Assembly (NCBI GenBank): GCA_020847985.1 | Contig: JADLBC010000045.1 | Location: 29,243 to 93,242 of the forward strand | From: Dehalococcoidia bacterium | Lineage (GTDB): Bacteria; Chloroflexota; Dehalococcoidia; Tepidiformales; Tepidiformaceae | Direction of reading: 5' to 3' | Length of the DNA stretch: 64,000 nt | Part shown: positions 28,058-38,863 of the stretch, one piece after another | Layout of the letters: each line of letters begins with the position of its first letter | Position numbering within the stretch: the first letter of the stretch is position 1 | The notes under the pieces: model-generated | Databases searched by the model: none | The model's input: only the letters and a program-made list of their open reading frames with translations | Told to the model about the DNA's origin: nothing | Position numbers and translations under genes: made by a program

Positions 28058-31000
28058 TCATGGGAACGTCAGCGCCAATGTGATGGAACTCGATGGGGCG
28101 GCACCGTTCCACCCCCACGACCAAACCCAATAGAAGTAGAACGTGTTTGGGTTTCGGCCCACATCGTCGTACGAGGTAGTCCCCGCCGGCAGCCACTCGA
28201 CGATATCCCACGACCCTCCGGTGGAGCGGAAGATGATGAACCCGAGCTCGTTGTTCGACGTGTCGTTCCACTGGATGTGCACGCTCGACTGGTTCACGCC
28301 CGCGGCCGTGAGTCCCGTCGGGGCGGATGGCGGCCCTCCGAGCGTCACCGCATGCGCCGCCGCACTCCAGGTGCCTCCGTAGGTGTTGGCGGCCACGACC
28401 CAGTAGTAGTACAGCGTCGATGGGTTCAGGCCCGGGTCGACCAGCGACAGCTGGCTTGCGGGGACCACGCCCGCCAGTTCCACCGGGTTCCCAAGACCCC
28501 ACTTCCAGCGGTACACCGCGAACGCGATCGTCGACCCCGGCGAGGCGTCCGTCCACGTGACCTGCATGCCCGGCCCCGCGACGGCCGTCGCGACGACGTT
28601 CTGCGGGGCCGCCGGCGCCGGGTTGAATAGCACCCGGTCGACCGCAAGCGTGCCCTCGTCCGTGGCGAACGAGATGAGCGCCGAGTCCGGCACCTGCGCT
28701 CCCTTCTGGACGCGCACCCACGCCTGGCACTCGTCGGTTTGGCCCGGCGCGGCGAGGGCGCTGAGCGGGAACTCGGCGATGCCCGTGGTGCCGGGTTCGT
28801 TCGATTGCACCGAATAGAACTGGACACCCGTCGCCGAGAACGATCCGGCCCCGATCGTGCCGCCTCCACTCTGGCCGGCGATGGTCGCGCGCTGTTGTTC
28901 CATGAAGAACGACGCCGCGGACACCACGTCGTAGCTGCCAACCAGCGTCACCGCATCCAGCCAGCTGAGCGCCGGGTGCAGTGAGTACGCGCCGAGCGCC
29001 GTCTGTGGTGCGCATGCACCGTCGCGGTCCAGCGTGTGGACAACCAGGTACACGACATCGGCGGAATCGCCGGGGTGCACCACGATGTCGGTATACCCAC
29101 CCCACGTCCAGTTGGCCGCGATGGTGTTCGAAGCAACCGTGAAATGCTTGCCCCGGAAGTCGGGGTACTCGGCCACGGCACTCACCGTCCCCGTTCCCAC
29201 GATGTCGTTGCGGTCGCACCACTTCCCGCCTCCCACGGGGTCGGTGTCGCAGCCAGCGAGCGTCAGCTTGAAGTCGCCGTTGGCGGTGACCATGAACTCG
29301 CCGTGGTTGTCGCTGTACACCACCAGGTCGCGGGCGGCCGTCGCGTCGCTCGATGCGCTCCTGATGGCCGCGATCTCGGCCACCTCGGCCGGCGAAAGCG
29401 TCCCATCCGCCACGCCGGCGGCGTTCGTTCCCTGCGTGGCCGCGCTGAGGAACGCTGGCAGCGGGTTCCAGGTGGAGTACGGCCCCATGCCGTTCGCCCC
29501 GTTGCCGGCCGAAGCCCATGCGCCGCCATTGCCTCGCGGCCCGTCGTTGCCCCAGCTATCCCAGGAATACCCGCCGCCCGGGACCACGGCCGGGAGGAAC
29601 GGGCTGCCCGGGATGTTCGTGACGTAGTATGGGTTCGGGTAGTTCGGCATGAGGGTGCCGCCGTAATAGACGTGGTGCTTCCACACGAGCTTCAGGTAGC
29701 CCGAGCCACGAATCTTCACCGACACCAGCGCCGGTGGCATGGGCGCATCCCACCAGTTGATGTCGCCATCGCCGACGGCCGTCTCCCGGTTCGGGCCAAA
29801 GCCGGCGAGATTCGACGGCGCCGCCCCGGCTACGACTGGCCCGGAGGTCGCCAGCGAACCCGCCGCCGGCGTGTTTCCGCCGCCGACCACGATATCCAAC
29901 GTGCTGTACGGCCCCTCGAACGGTGACAACCCCCCAGTGGGGAGGGCGATCTCCGCGCCGCCCGCGGGCACACCGCTGAGCGGCCCGGTCAGCGTCACCC
30001 GCGGTGGACTGCTCGCGATGGAGAGCACAGGCGCGAGTACGAACGGCGGCCCGATAAAGATGGCGCTGCCGGGTACGATGTTCGATGTGCTCGTCACGCG
30101 GAAGGTGGTGGCCGTGTTCGCCACATCCGCGACCACGCGCGCGACGGTAATGCCGGTGAGACCGTAAATGTCGCCCAGCGCCATGCCCGGCTCATTGTTC
30201 GGTCCAAACATAATGTCGTAGTAGGGCCGGAACGTCTCGGCCGTGCCCGTGACGGGTGTCCCGCCCGGGTCGTCCGCCGGCCCACCCGCGATGAGCGCCC
30301 AGTCATCCGGCATGACCCAGCGGTTCGCCGGCAGCACGTTCAGCGCGTCGGTCGCATCCTGTGGGCGGCCGGAGGGGTTCTCGTTCACGAACCAGCCCTT
30401 CACGCGGCCGCGCACCAGCAGGTCTCGCGATACGTTCCACGAAATGGGGTTCGAGGCACTGTCGTTGAGCAGGCTCCACGGGTTGCCGGGGCTGTATTGC
30501 GGGTTGAGCGACGAACTGTTGTGGTACTGCTTCGAAACCCCCGTCACGAACGACAGGCTCACCCGGTCGTACTTCATGTAGAAGATGACCCAGGCGGCCT
30601 TCGACGCCAGGATACCGTCCGGGAACGCCTCCACATCGACCTGCCCCGGGTCCTCGGATTCGAAAATGGCACGGCTGATGCATGCGTCCTGGGGCGAGGC
30701 GGGGATGTCCCCGGCCTGGCTGCTGCCCGTGACTTCGACCGTCACCTCCGAGGGTGAGACCACGGTCGCGCCCAGGCCACCGGCGAAGCTGCCCGGGCCC
30801 GCCCCGAGCACGTAGCGAATAACGTTGTCCGGCGCGGTGAACGGACAGGCCCCCACCGGCGCCCCCGATTGGGCTGTGTCGCCGGCCGGCGTCCGCCAAT
30901 CGTGCTCGAGCACCACGCGCTGCCCCGCCCACGCGAGCAAGACGTACTTGTGCGTCACCGGGGCCGTAAAGGTGATGGTGAGCGTGTCGCTCGCGAAGAT

Positions 31001-34000
31001 CTGCGACGAACCCAGGATGGGTTCGTTGGCCGTGAAGACGATGGTTGCCGTCGACGAAGGCGTGCAGTTGTTCCCCAGCGCCGAGCCCGCCGTGAATACC
31101 GCGTGCAGCGGGTTGCCCGCGATGCCCTGCGGCGTCAGCGATGTCACGCCCGACGTCGTCCCCGTGAGCTCGCCGCAGCTCCCGGGCCCGAGCGCTACCG
31201 TCCACGCCGCACCCGCGAGCCAGCTATCGAACCGCGCCGATGCCGCGTTGAGGTGGCTCCCCAGCGCGACGGCGTCGAAGGCACGCTGCGCCCCGGGCAG
31301 GTTGAGTTCGTACAGCCCCGTCCCCGGGTTCAGCGCCAGCGCCAGCGCGATCGACGGCGACGGTCCATTCACCGGGTCCGCCGGCGAACTCGTGGTAGGC
31401 ATGCGCACCTTCTCAAGCACGCTCCACTCCGTCACGAGCGGCTGATAGGGGAGGCCGAGGCCGTTGCCATCGCCATCGGAGTCCCAGAGGACCGAATTCG
31501 TTGCACTGTCGTAGCCGGTGTAGGTGATGGACATCGTTTGCTGCCCGGCGCCCGTCGATGTCCACGAAATGCACGTCGCCCCCGGGAGCCCGCCGTTGGA
31601 GAAGTCGCCCGTGAACAGGTAGACGTCCGTGAACGTGGGCGACTGTGGACCCACCGGCTGGGGGCCGTCATACCCGCCGCCCGTCGTGAGGACGACCTGC
31701 CCGGCGTTCGTGAGGGGAATCACGGCCGGGACGAAGCCCAGGACGCCCGGGATCCCGGTTCCGGGCACGACCGTGCACGCTGTGTTCCGTGAGCCGCGGA
31801 CGCGGGTCACCACCGCCGAGCCGTTGTCGGCGATGCCCGCCTGGCCGGCCGCGCCGCCACCAGTGACGGGCTGCCCCGCCGGTGCCGTGGAGACGTGCCG
31901 AAGCTCGGGTGCGATGGCGGCCCAGTTGAACCACTGCCCGAACTGGGTCGTGTTGATCCCCGGCACCTGCAGCGGACCACGGAGGCCGAGGCTGCCCGAG
32001 CCACTTGTGTTGGACGCAAACGTCACGGTCACGAGCGTGCCACCGACGGTGAGCGGAGCCGGCGTGACCGCGAAGTCCATGACGACCCCGGGGCTGAGGC
32101 TCAGATCGGCAACGGTGCAATCGACATCGGTGTCCGTGCCCGGGTCGTCGGGGTCGTTGTAGCACGTCGTTCCCGCTCCGAGCGTGAACACGATGGTAGT
32201 CGGCACCCCGATGCTGACGTGCTGGAAGCCGTGGTTGACCGATGCGATGCCGGCGAACAGGTATTCGCCCGTCTGGTCGGAGAAGCCGCCCGCCCCCGTG
32301 ACGGCGATGACGCTCACGCCAGTCTGATGGTACGGCGTGACCGCCTGGATCTCGTTGTCGGCCACGACGTTGAACGAGGCTGCGGGCACACCATCGAATG
32401 CGACCGCGGTGGTGCCCGTGAACCCGCCTCCTGACAACATAACGGCCGTGCCCCCCACCCAGGGGCCGGTGCCCGGCGTGACGTACCCAACCCAGGGCGT
32501 GCCATAACTGAACCGGGACGTGCTGGACGGTGCGCTGTTCCCGGCGGCCGATGTCACCACCACATCGACGGTGCCAACAGCGTGGGCCGGGCTCACCGCC
32601 GCAATGTAACCGTCGTTCACGATCTCACTTGTGGCCGGGACACCCCCGAAGGTCACGCCCGTTGCCCCGGAGAACCCAGTGCCATAGATACCAACGCTGG
32701 TGCCGCCACCTACCGGGCCCCCTCGTGTCCAAATCTGGGACACCACGGGCCCATCCTGCGTGTAGGTGAACTGCGCCGCCGGCCCTGTGGCCGATGGCCC
32801 GGCGGTGGTCGTGACGATGACATCGACCGCCCCGGCCGCGTGCGCCGGCGTCGTCGCCGTGATCTCGGTGTCTGAATGGACCCCGAGCGCACTGCCCGAG
32901 GCTCCCCCGAACGTGACATCCACGAGGGCGGAGAGGTTCGTGCCCGTGATCGTCACCGTCGTCCCGCCCGCCGTCGAACCCGTCGCGGGGGAGACGTTGG
33001 TCACCGTTGGCGAGGGCAGGTATGTGTAGGGATGCGCGCCCGCGGTGCCCGCCGGCGATGTCACCATCACCGGCACGGTGCCGAGCGCATGGGCAGGCGT
33101 CACCACGACCAGCTGAGAGTCGTCGCCGACGATCAGGCCCGTCCCGGGCACGCCGCCGAAGGTGACCGAACTCGCGCCGGTGAAGCCAGAGCCGAAGATG
33201 GAGACCGTCGTCCCGCCGGCGGCGGGCCCTGCCACCGGCGAAGCGCCAATCGTCCCGATGGGGACGTAGGGGACGACATACGGGATCGTGTTCGCCCCGA
33301 AGCTGCCGCTCACGACCACGCCCACCAGGCCGGTCGAATGGGCCGGCGCGTCGACGGAGAGGGTGTGGTCGTCCTGGACCGTGAGTGATGTCCCGGACAC
33401 ACCGTCGAACGTGACATTCGACGTACCGGTGAAGCCCTCACCGTAGAGCCAGATGCGCTGGCCGGCCGTGGCGATCACCGCCGGACCTCCGAAGATTCGC
33501 GGACGGCCATAGCCGTACGTCGAGGCTGCCCCTGTCGCCGAACTGCCATTCGCCGAGGTGACGACGACATTGACCGGCCCGGCGGCGTGCGGCGGCGCGA
33601 CCGCGTAAACCCAGGTGTTCCCCGTCGATTGGATCGTGGCGGGGACGCCGCCGAAGGTGACCGACGTCACGGATGCCAGCCCGCGGCCGTGGATGACCAC
33701 GGTATTTCCCCCCCAGGAGGGCCCGGCGTCCGGTTCGAGGCCCACAACAGCCGGCGGTGGGCTGCTCGAAACGGAGAACATCGGCACCCCGCCCGATGTC
33801 CCGGACGGCGACGTCACGACAATCGGCACAAGCCCCGCGGAAGTCGCGGGCGTTTTCACGGTCAGGAGGCCGTCGTTCACGACGCTCAGCGCGGTGCCGG
33901 CGTTTCCTCCGAAGGTCACCGATGTCGCGCTGGTGAACCCCTTGCCCGTCAGCGTGACCGTCGTTCCTCCGAACGAAGGGCCGCCCCACGACGGTGACAC

Positions 34001-35224
34001 CGATTCCACGCGCACGGCGTCGGCGTACTCGAACTGGTTGTATCCCGTGTCCACGGCCGGGCTCGTCCCGTATGGCGTGGTAACCGTCACTGCCGCCAGG
34101 CCGGTCGCGTGTGCCGGTGCCGTCGCTGTGATCGACATGTCGGAGTTCACCGTGACGCCCGTCGCGGGGATGCCGTCGAACGAAACCGTGGAGGCGCCCG
34201 TGAAGCCGATGCCCGCGATGAGAACCGGCGTGCCGCCCACCGTCGGACCGCTGGACGGGACGAGACCGGTGACGGCCGGCAAGTCGTAGGTATAGACCGT
34301 GCGCGGACCGGCGAGCGACGTCCCGGTGATACCCGAAACCATGACCGGCACCGAGCCCGCGGCATGACCCGGCGCGGAAGCCACGATCGTCGCGTCGTCG
34401 GAGACAGAGAAGGCCACCGCGACGCCGTCAAACATCACCCATCGCGCGTCCGAGAAGCCGCTCCCGGTGATCGTTACGCTCGTGCCGCCTGAGGCCGGCC
34501 CGCCCGCAGGCAGCACCGAATCCACGGCCGGTGGCCCGCCGCCGACGTACAGCATCGGAAGCCACTGGAGGCCCGCGCCCGCGGGAGTCACGACCTTCGG
34601 CGAAACATACCCCGGCGCGTGGGCCGGGACGGTCACCTCAAGCGTTGTGTCGTTGATCACGTTGAGTCCGGTGCCCGGCACGCCGTCGAAGAGCACGCCC
34701 GTCGCAGCCAGGAAGCCGAACCCGCCGAAGGTCCGGACCACGCCTCCCGCTGATGGCACGACACCGTCGGACACCGAGAGCAGCGCCGCGGGGGCGTAGT
34801 AGAAGACGAATCCCGCGTCCGGGCTCGAACCGCCATCGTTCGCCACCTGGACGACGACATCGCGGGGATAGCTCGCCGGCGAGGTCACGGTCAGCAGGCC
34901 GTCGTTCACGATCGAAACGCTCGTCCCGGGCACGCCGCCGAAGGTGACGAGCGTCGCGCCCGTGAAGCCGCTGCCCGACACAGACACCACGGTGCCGCCG
35001 GATGTTGGGCCGTGCGCCGGGTTGATCCCTGAGACTACGGGTGCGGTCCCGCTCGCCCGCATGGGCGAACCGCATGGCCCGTCCACGTCTCCGCATGGGC
35101 TCGCGTGTGCTGTTGTAGGCTGCACGGCCGTCCCCGGCAGGCTCACCGCCGCGATCGCCACCACCACGCCCACCGCCCGTACTACGGCGGTACGCCAGGA
35201 CGACACCCGACCGAATCGCTCCAT
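28058..35224 (-). CDS. Very large secreted IPT/TIG-repeat protein with C-terminal fibronectin-III-like domains
   Basis: About 2390 aa from ATG 35224; signal-like N-terminus; about 11 repeats of the form V(S/T)P..GP..GGT.V.I.G.GF.GA..V.FGG.......; C-terminal AAPQNVVATAVAGPGMQVTWTDASPGSTIAFAVYRW and PSAPTGLTAAGVNQSSVHIQWNDTSNNELGFIIFRS. Confidence 0.88.
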   Translation of the reverse strand: MERFGRVSSWRTAVVRAVGVVVAIAAVSLPGTAVQPTTAHASPCGDVDGPCGSPMRASGTAPVVSGINPAHGPTSGGTVVSVSGSGFTGATLVTFGGVPGTSVSIVNDGLLTVTSPASYPRDVVVQVANDGGSSPDAGFVFYYAPAALLSVSDGVVPSAGGVVRTFGGFGFLAATGVLFDGVPGTGLNVINDTTLEVTVPAHAPGYVSPKVVTPAGAGLQWLPMLYVGGGPPAVDSVLPAGGPASGGTSVTITGSGFSDARWVMFDGVAVAFSVSDDATIVASAPGHAAGSVPVMVSGITGTSLAGPRTVYTYDLPAVTGLVPSSGPTVGGTPVLIAGIGFTGASTVSFDGIPATGVTVNSDMSITATAPAHATGLAAVTVTTPYGTSPAVDTGYNQFEYADAVRVESVSPSWGGPSFGGTTVTLTGKGFTSATSVTFGGNAGTALSVVNDGLLTVKTPATSAGLVPIVVTSPSGTSGGVPMFSVSSSPPPAVVGLEPDAGPSWGGNTVVIHGRGLASVTSVTFGGVPATIQSTGNTWVYAVAPPHAAGPVNVVVTSANGSSATGAASTYGYGRPRIFGGPAVIATAGQRIWLYGEGFTGTSNVTFDGVSGTSLTVQDDHTLSVDAPAHSTGLVGVVVSGSFGANTIPYVVPYVPIGTIGASPVAGPAAGGTTVSIFGSGFTGASSVTFGGVPGTGLIVGDDSQLVVVTPAHALGTVPVMVTSPAGTAGAHPYTYLPSPTVTNVSPATGSTAGGTTVTITGTNLSALVDVTFGGASGSALGVHSDTEITATTPAHAAGAVDVIVTTTAGPSATGPAAQFTYTQDGPVVSQIWTRGGPVGGGTSVGIYGTGFSGATGVTFGGVPATSEIVNDGYIAAVSPAHAVGTVDVVVTSAAGNSAPSSTSRFSYGTPWVGYVTPGTGPWVGGTAVMLSGGGFTGTTAVAFDGVPAASFNVVADNEIQAVTPYHQTGVSVIAVTGAGGFSDQTGEYLFAGIASVNHGFQHVSIGVPTTIVFTLGAGTTCYNDPDDPGTDTDVDCTVADLSLSPGVVMDFAVTPAPLTVGGTLVTVTFASNTSGSGSLGLRGPLQVPGINTTQFGQWFNWAAIAPELRHVSTAPAGQPVTGGGAAGQAGIADNGSAVVTRVRGSRNTACTVVPGTGIPGVLGFVPAVIPLTNAGQVVLTTGGGYDGPQPVGPQSPTFTDVYLFTGDFSNGGLPGATCISWTSTGAGQQTMSITYTGYDSATNSVLWDSDGDGNGLGLPYQPLVTEWSVLEKVRMPTTSSPADPVNGPSPSIALALALNPGTGLYELNLPGAQRAFDAVALGSHLNAASARFDSWLAGAAWTVALGPGSCGELTGTTSGVTSLTPQGIAGNPLHAVFTAGSALGNNCTPSSTATIVFTANEPILGSSQIFASDTLTITFTAPVTHKYVLLAWAGQRVVLEHDWRTPAGDTAQSGAPVGACPFTAPDNVIRYVLGAGPGSFAGGLGATVVSPSEVTVEVTGSSQAGDIPASPQDACISRAIFESEDPGQVDVEAFPDGILASKAAWVIFYMKYDRVSLSFVTGVSKQYHNSSSLNPQYSPGNPWSLLNDSASNPISWNVSRDLLVRGRVKGWFVNENPSGRPQDATDALNVLPANRWVMPDDWALIAGGPADDPGGTPVTGTAETFRPYYDIMFGPNNEPGMALGDIYGLTGITVARVVADVANTATTFRVTSTSNIVPGSAIFIGPPFVLAPVLSIASSPPRVTLTGPLSGVPAGGAEIALPTGGLSPFEGPYSTLDIVVGGGNTPAAGSLATSGPVVAGAAPSNLAGFGPNRETAVGDGDINWWDAPMPPALVSVKIRGSGYLKLVWKHHVYYGGTLMPNYPNPYYVTNIPGSPFLPAVVPGGGYSWDSWGNDGPRGNGGAWASAGNGANGMGPYSTWNPLPAFLSAATQGTNAAGVADGTLSPAEVAEIAAIRSASSDATAARDLVVYSDNHGEFMVTANGDFKLTLAGCDTDPVGGGKWCDRNDIVGTGTVSAVAEYPDFRGKHFTVASNTIAANWTWGGYTDIVVHPGDSADVVYLVVHTLDRDGACAPQTALGAYSLHPALSWLDAVTLVGSYDVVSAASFFMEQQRATIAGQSGGGTIGAGSFSATGVQFYSVQSNEPGTTGIAEFPLSALAAPGQTDECQAWVRVQKGAQVPDSALISFATDEGTLAVDRVLFNPAPAAPQNVVATAVAGPGMQVTWTDASPGSTIAFAVYRWKWGLGNPVELAGVVPASQLSLVDPGLNPSTLYYYWVVAANTYGGTWSAAAHAVTLGGPPSAPTGLTAAGVNQSSVHIQWNDTSNNELGFIIFRSTGGSWDIVEWLPAGTTSYDDVGRNPNTFYFYWVWSWGWNGAAPSSSITLALTFP

Positions 35225-35318
35225 CGCTCCATCACCCCGCGGTGCGGAACCATAAAGGAGTCGGATATCAGGCTGCAATGGCCGCGCGGCCCCCCGCCCC
35301 GGAAGCCGTACATGAGTA

Positions 35319-35346
35319 CGAAAAAGGGGCCTTTTCGGCCCCTTCG
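35319..35346 (-). terminator. Rho-independent terminator downstream of clpX
   Basis: On the minus strand: aaggggcc-gaaaa-ggccccttttt. Confidence 0.85.
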
Positions 35347-35368
35347 CGTGGTCTTTTGATGCTGCCCG

Positions 35369-36691
35369 CTATGCGCTTTCGCGGCCGTCCGTGGCAGGTG
35401 GAGGCGGGGTGGCTTCGAGCGTGCCGCCACCGCGCGTGATGAGCAGGGGCCGCTGGCCGTTCAACACCGTCTCCGCGCTGACCACGCACTTGCGCACGTC
35501 GCCGCGGCCCGGGATGTCGTACATGACCTCCATCAGCGCCTGTTCGAGCACCGTCCGCAGGCCGCGCGCGCCCGTCTTGTGCTTGATCGCGGTCTGCGCG
35601 ATGGCACGCAACGCTTCGTCCGTGAACACGAGTTCCACGCCGTCCATGCCGAAGTACCGCTGGTACTGCTTCACGAGCGCGTTCTTGGGCTCGGTGAGGA
35701 TGCTGATGAGCGCGTCCTCATCCAGCGACGACAGACCCACCACCATTGGGAGGCGGCCGACGAATTCGGGGATGAGGCCGAACTCGAGCAGGTCGTCGTG
35801 CGTCACGTGCGTCAGGAGCTGGTCCGCGCGCTTGGTGCCGCGGAAGCCGCGGTCGGCCCGGAAGCCGATGCGCACATGGTCGCGCGTGAGCCGCTTCTCG
35901 ATGTGATTCTCGAGACCCTCGAAGGCGCCGCCACAGATGAAGAGGATGTTCTGGGTGTTGATCTGCAGGAAATCCTGGTGCGGGTGCTTGCGTCCACCCT
36001 GCGGCGGCACGTTCGCCACGCACCCTTCGATGATCTTCAGGAGCGCCTGCTGCACGCCCTCGCCCGAGACGTCGCGCGTGATGCTCGGGTTGTCCGACTT
36101 GCGCGCGATCTTGTCGATTTCGTCGATATAGATGATGCCCCGCTCGGCCTTCTGGATGTCGAAGTCCGCCGCCTGGATGAGGTGCAGGAGGATGTTCTCG
36201 ACGTCCTCGCCGACGTACCCGGCCTCCGTCAGTGCGGTCGCATCGGCCACCGAGAAGGGAACATCGAGCATGCGTGCGAGCGTCTTCGCGAGCAGCGTCT
36301 TCCCCGTGCCCGTCGGGCCGACGAGCAGGATGTTCGACTTCTCAAGTTCGATGTCATTCTCCGCCGCCGCGGAGATGCGCTTGTAGTGGTTATAGACGGC
36401 GACGGAGAGAACCTTCTTGGCCTGCTCCTGGCCCACCACATACTCATCGAGATGTTCGTAAATGAACTTCGGCGGCGGCACATTGCGGGTGCTGGCTTTC
36501 GCGCCAGTCGTCGTGGGAGTTGCCGAATGCGTGCCGGTCTCTTCGTCGATGATCTCGCGGCAGAGATCGACGCATTCGTCGCAGATATAGACAGCGCCGG
36601 GGCCGGCGATGAGGCGCCGCACCTGGTCCTGGTTCTTCCCGCAGAACGAGCAGTGATACTGGACCCTGTTGGATGAACGGTTACCGGCCAC
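35369..36691 (-). CDS. clpX: ATP-dependent Clp protease ATP-binding subunit ClpX
   Basis: [31 protein letters not shown] zinc domain; [47 protein letters not shown] start at 36691; the listed ORF over-extends. Confidence 0.97.
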   Translation of the reverse strand: MAGNRSSNRVQYHCSFCGKNQDQVRRLIAGPGAVYICDECVDLCREIIDEETGTHSATPTTTGAKASTRNVPPPKFIYEHLDEYVVGQEQAKKVLSVAVYNHYKRISAAAENDIELEKSNILLVGPTGTGKTLLAKTLARMLDVPFSVADATALTEAGYVGEDVENILLHLIQAADFDIQKAERGIIYIDEIDKIARKSDNPSITRDVSGEGVQQALLKIIEGCVANVPPQGGRKHPHQDFLQINTQNILFICGGAFEGLENHIEKRLTRDHVRIGFRADRGFRGTKRADQLLTHVTHDDLLEFGLIPEFVGRLPMVVGLSSLDEDALISILTEPKNALVKQYQRYFGMDGVELVFTDEALRAIAQTAIKHKTGARGLRTVLEQALMEVMYDIPGRGDVRKCVVSAETVLNGQRPLLITRGGGTLEATPPPPATDGRESA

Positions 36692-36704
36692 GCTGCCCCT
36701 CCCC

Positions 36705-37340
36705 TTAGGACTGGTTATTGGCGTCAGCAGGCCGCGCGAGCAGCTCGTCGACGAATCCGTATTCCTTCGCCCCCTGCGCATCGAGGTAGAAGTCGCGGTC
36801 GAAGTCGCGCGTAATGCGCTCGACCGGCTGCCCCGTGTGGTTGGCGATGATGTTCCGGATGATTTCGTTGTTGCGAAGGATCTCCTTCGCCGCAATTTCG
36901 ATGTCGGTGGCCTGACCACGCGCCCCGCCGAGCGCCTGGTGCATGTGGACGGTCGCGTTCGGCAGCGCGAACCGCTTGCCCTTCGCACCCGCGCACAGCA
37001 GCACCGTCGCCATCGAGGCCGTCTGCCCGACCGCGATCGTCGATACGTCCGGCTCGATGAGCTGCATCGTGTCGTAGATCGCGAGCCCGGCGGTGATGAC
37101 GCCACCCGGCGAATGGATGTACATCGAGATGTCCCGCTCCGGGTCCTCGCGCTGGAGGAAGAGGAGCTGCGCCACGATCAGGTTCGCGATCTGGTCGTCA
37201 ATCGGAGTGCCAAGGAAGACGATTCGCTCCTTCAGCAACAAGGAGAAGATGTCAAAGGCGCGCTCGGAGCGCGGGCCGCTCTCGATCACCGTCGGGATGA
37301 CTGCCCGCACCAGCGGGTGGACCGGTTGCGCCTGCGTCAC
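36705..37340 (-). CDS. clpP: ATP-dependent Clp protease proteolytic subunit
   Basis: [57 protein letters not shown]. Confidence 0.97.
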   Translation of the reverse strand: MTQAQPVHPLVRAVIPTVIESGPRSERAFDIFSLLLKERIVFLGTPIDDQIANLIVAQLLFLQREDPERDISMYIHSPGGVITAGLAIYDTMQLIEPDVSTIAVGQTASMATVLLCAGAKGKRFALPNATVHMHQALGGARGQATDIEIAAKEILRNNEIIRNIIANHTGQPVERITRDFDRDFYLDAQGAKEYGFVDELLARPADANNQS

Positions 37341-38740
37341 GCGCGCTCCTCCTCCGTCGTGGGGACGTTCTCCCCGAGATCGTCGTTCGTCGCGGCCGCT
37401 TCCGTAGCCCCTGCAACGGTATTGTCATCGCCGTTGCCTGCCACGATGGCCGACAGGCGTTCAAGCGTCTGCTGGCTCAGCAGGTTCCGGCGAATGGTGG
37501 CGATGCCGTCCGGCGTCATGAAGAGTTCGCGGAAGCGGCTCGCTTCCTCACCCATCGGCGCGGCGATGCGGTCCAGTTCGGCCTCGACATCGGCTTCCGT
37601 CGGGTCGATGCCCTCCTTTTCGCCGAGTTCGCCGAGGATGAGCGCGCGCCGCACACGAAGCTCGGCGGCCTCGCGCCACGTCTCGCGAAACTCCTCCTCG
37701 CTCCGGCCGATGCGCGAAAGGTACGCCGCGTACTGCTGCCGGTCGTTCCCCATCGCATCCGAGACCATGTGGTCGATTTCGCGCTCCACCATCACGCGCG
37801 GGAAGTCCAACGTGGCGATTTCGAGCAACTTATCGATGGCCTCGTTCCGGACGCGCGTGTCTTCCTGCTCCACCAGCGCCTTTTCGATGTCCTCGCGGAT
37901 GCGCGCACGCACGTCCGCGAACGACTTGAAGTCATCGGCGTTCACCTTCGCCGCGAGTTCGTCGTCTTCTTCGGGGAGCTTCTCCTCTTCGACCAGCTTC
38001 ACGGTGAGCGTGAACGACGCCGGCTTGCCCTGGAAGCGCTCCACCCGGAAATCGTCCGGGATGGTGATGTCGACAGTCTTCACGTCGCCGGCGGACATGC
38101 CCACGAACGCTTCCGCCAGCCCGGGGACGAGCAGGTCCTGCCCTTCCTTCAGCTGGAATTCCGCATCCGTGTCCTGGACGAACGGCTCGTCGAACGTTTC
38201 CTCGGTGTCGCCCTCGGCCGGCTGGCCCTTGATGACACCCTCGACGTCGACGGTCAGGACATCGCCATGGGCGGCGGGGCGTTCCACCGTTTCGCGCTCG
38301 GCGAAGCGGCGCCGGAGCGTCATCACCGTTTCCTCGACCTGCTCGTCCGTCACCTCGACCGGCTGGCGCTCAACCCGGATGGAGCGGTAATCACCGAGGT
38401 CGATCGTCGGCCGCACGGCCACCGTCGCCTTGAAGCGAACGGGTTCGAGTTCGAGGATTTCGAGTTCGGGCTGCGCGATCGCCGGCACGTCTTCCTGCTC
38501 GATCGTCTCGTTGTAGACGTCGGGCACGAGCCGGTCGAGCGCCTCGCGAATGAGCCCCTCACGCCCGTAGGCGCGTTCGATCATGTGGCGCGGGGCCTTG
38601 CCCGGCCGGAAGCCGGGAATGCGTGCCTTCTGGGCGAGGCGCTTGTAAGCCGAATCCAGCGACTTCTCCAGCCGCTCGTCATCGACTTCAATATCGAGCT
38701 GTACGCGGCTCTCGGGGAGCCGTTCGAGGGTTACCTTCAC
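37337..38740 (-). CDS. tig: Trigger factor
   Basis: [62 protein letters not shown] start at 38740. Gene order tig-clpP-clpX. Confidence 0.95.
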   Translation of the reverse strand: MKVTLERLPESRVQLDIEVDDERLEKSLDSAYKRLAQKARIPGFRPGKAPRHMIERAYGREGLIREALDRLVPDVYNETIEQEDVPAIAQPELEILELEPVRFKATVAVRPTIDLGDYRSIRVERQPVEVTDEQVEETVMTLRRRFAERETVERPAAHGDVLTVDVEGVIKGQPAEGDTEETFDEPFVQDTDAEFQLKEGQDLLVPGLAEAFVGMSAGDVKTVDITIPDDFRVERFQGKPASFTLTVKLVEEEKLPEEDDELAAKVNADDFKSFADVRARIREDIEKALVEQEDTRVRNEAIDKLLEIATLDFPRVMVEREIDHMVSDAMGNDRQQYAAYLSRIGRSEEEFRETWREAAELRVRRALILGELGEKEGIDPTEADVEAELDRIAAPMGEEASRFRELFMTPDGIATIRRNLLSQQTLERLSAIVAGNGDDNTVAGATEAAATNDDLGENVPTTEEERA

Positions 38741-38766
38741 GGGTGGGCTACTGTCCTCCAGAATCG

Positions 38767-38821
38767 AGTATAGCAAAGTGCCCGTTCCGCGACGGGAGCG
38801 GGAACTTCCCACCGGTGGGAA
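38767..38821 (-). promoter_or_regulatory. Putative tig-clpP-clpX promoter region with a perfect 16-bp upstream palindrome
   Basis: tatact (-10-like) on minus strand at 38772-38767; palindrome TTCCCACCGGTGGGAA at 38806-38821. Confidence 0.35.
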
Positions 38822-38863
38822 CCTTCGCATGCCGCGGGACGCTCTCGCGCGGCATTCGAGACG

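Noticed and set aside
28058-35224. Several secondary ORFs inside the giant IPT/TIG gene (both strands)
   Set aside because: Alternative frames of a clear single ORF with consistent IPT/TIG repeat structure.
38806-38821. CIRCE (HrcA) element upstream of tig
   Set aside because: The palindrome TTCCCACCGGTGGGAA does not resemble TTAGCACTC-N9-GAGTGCTAA.
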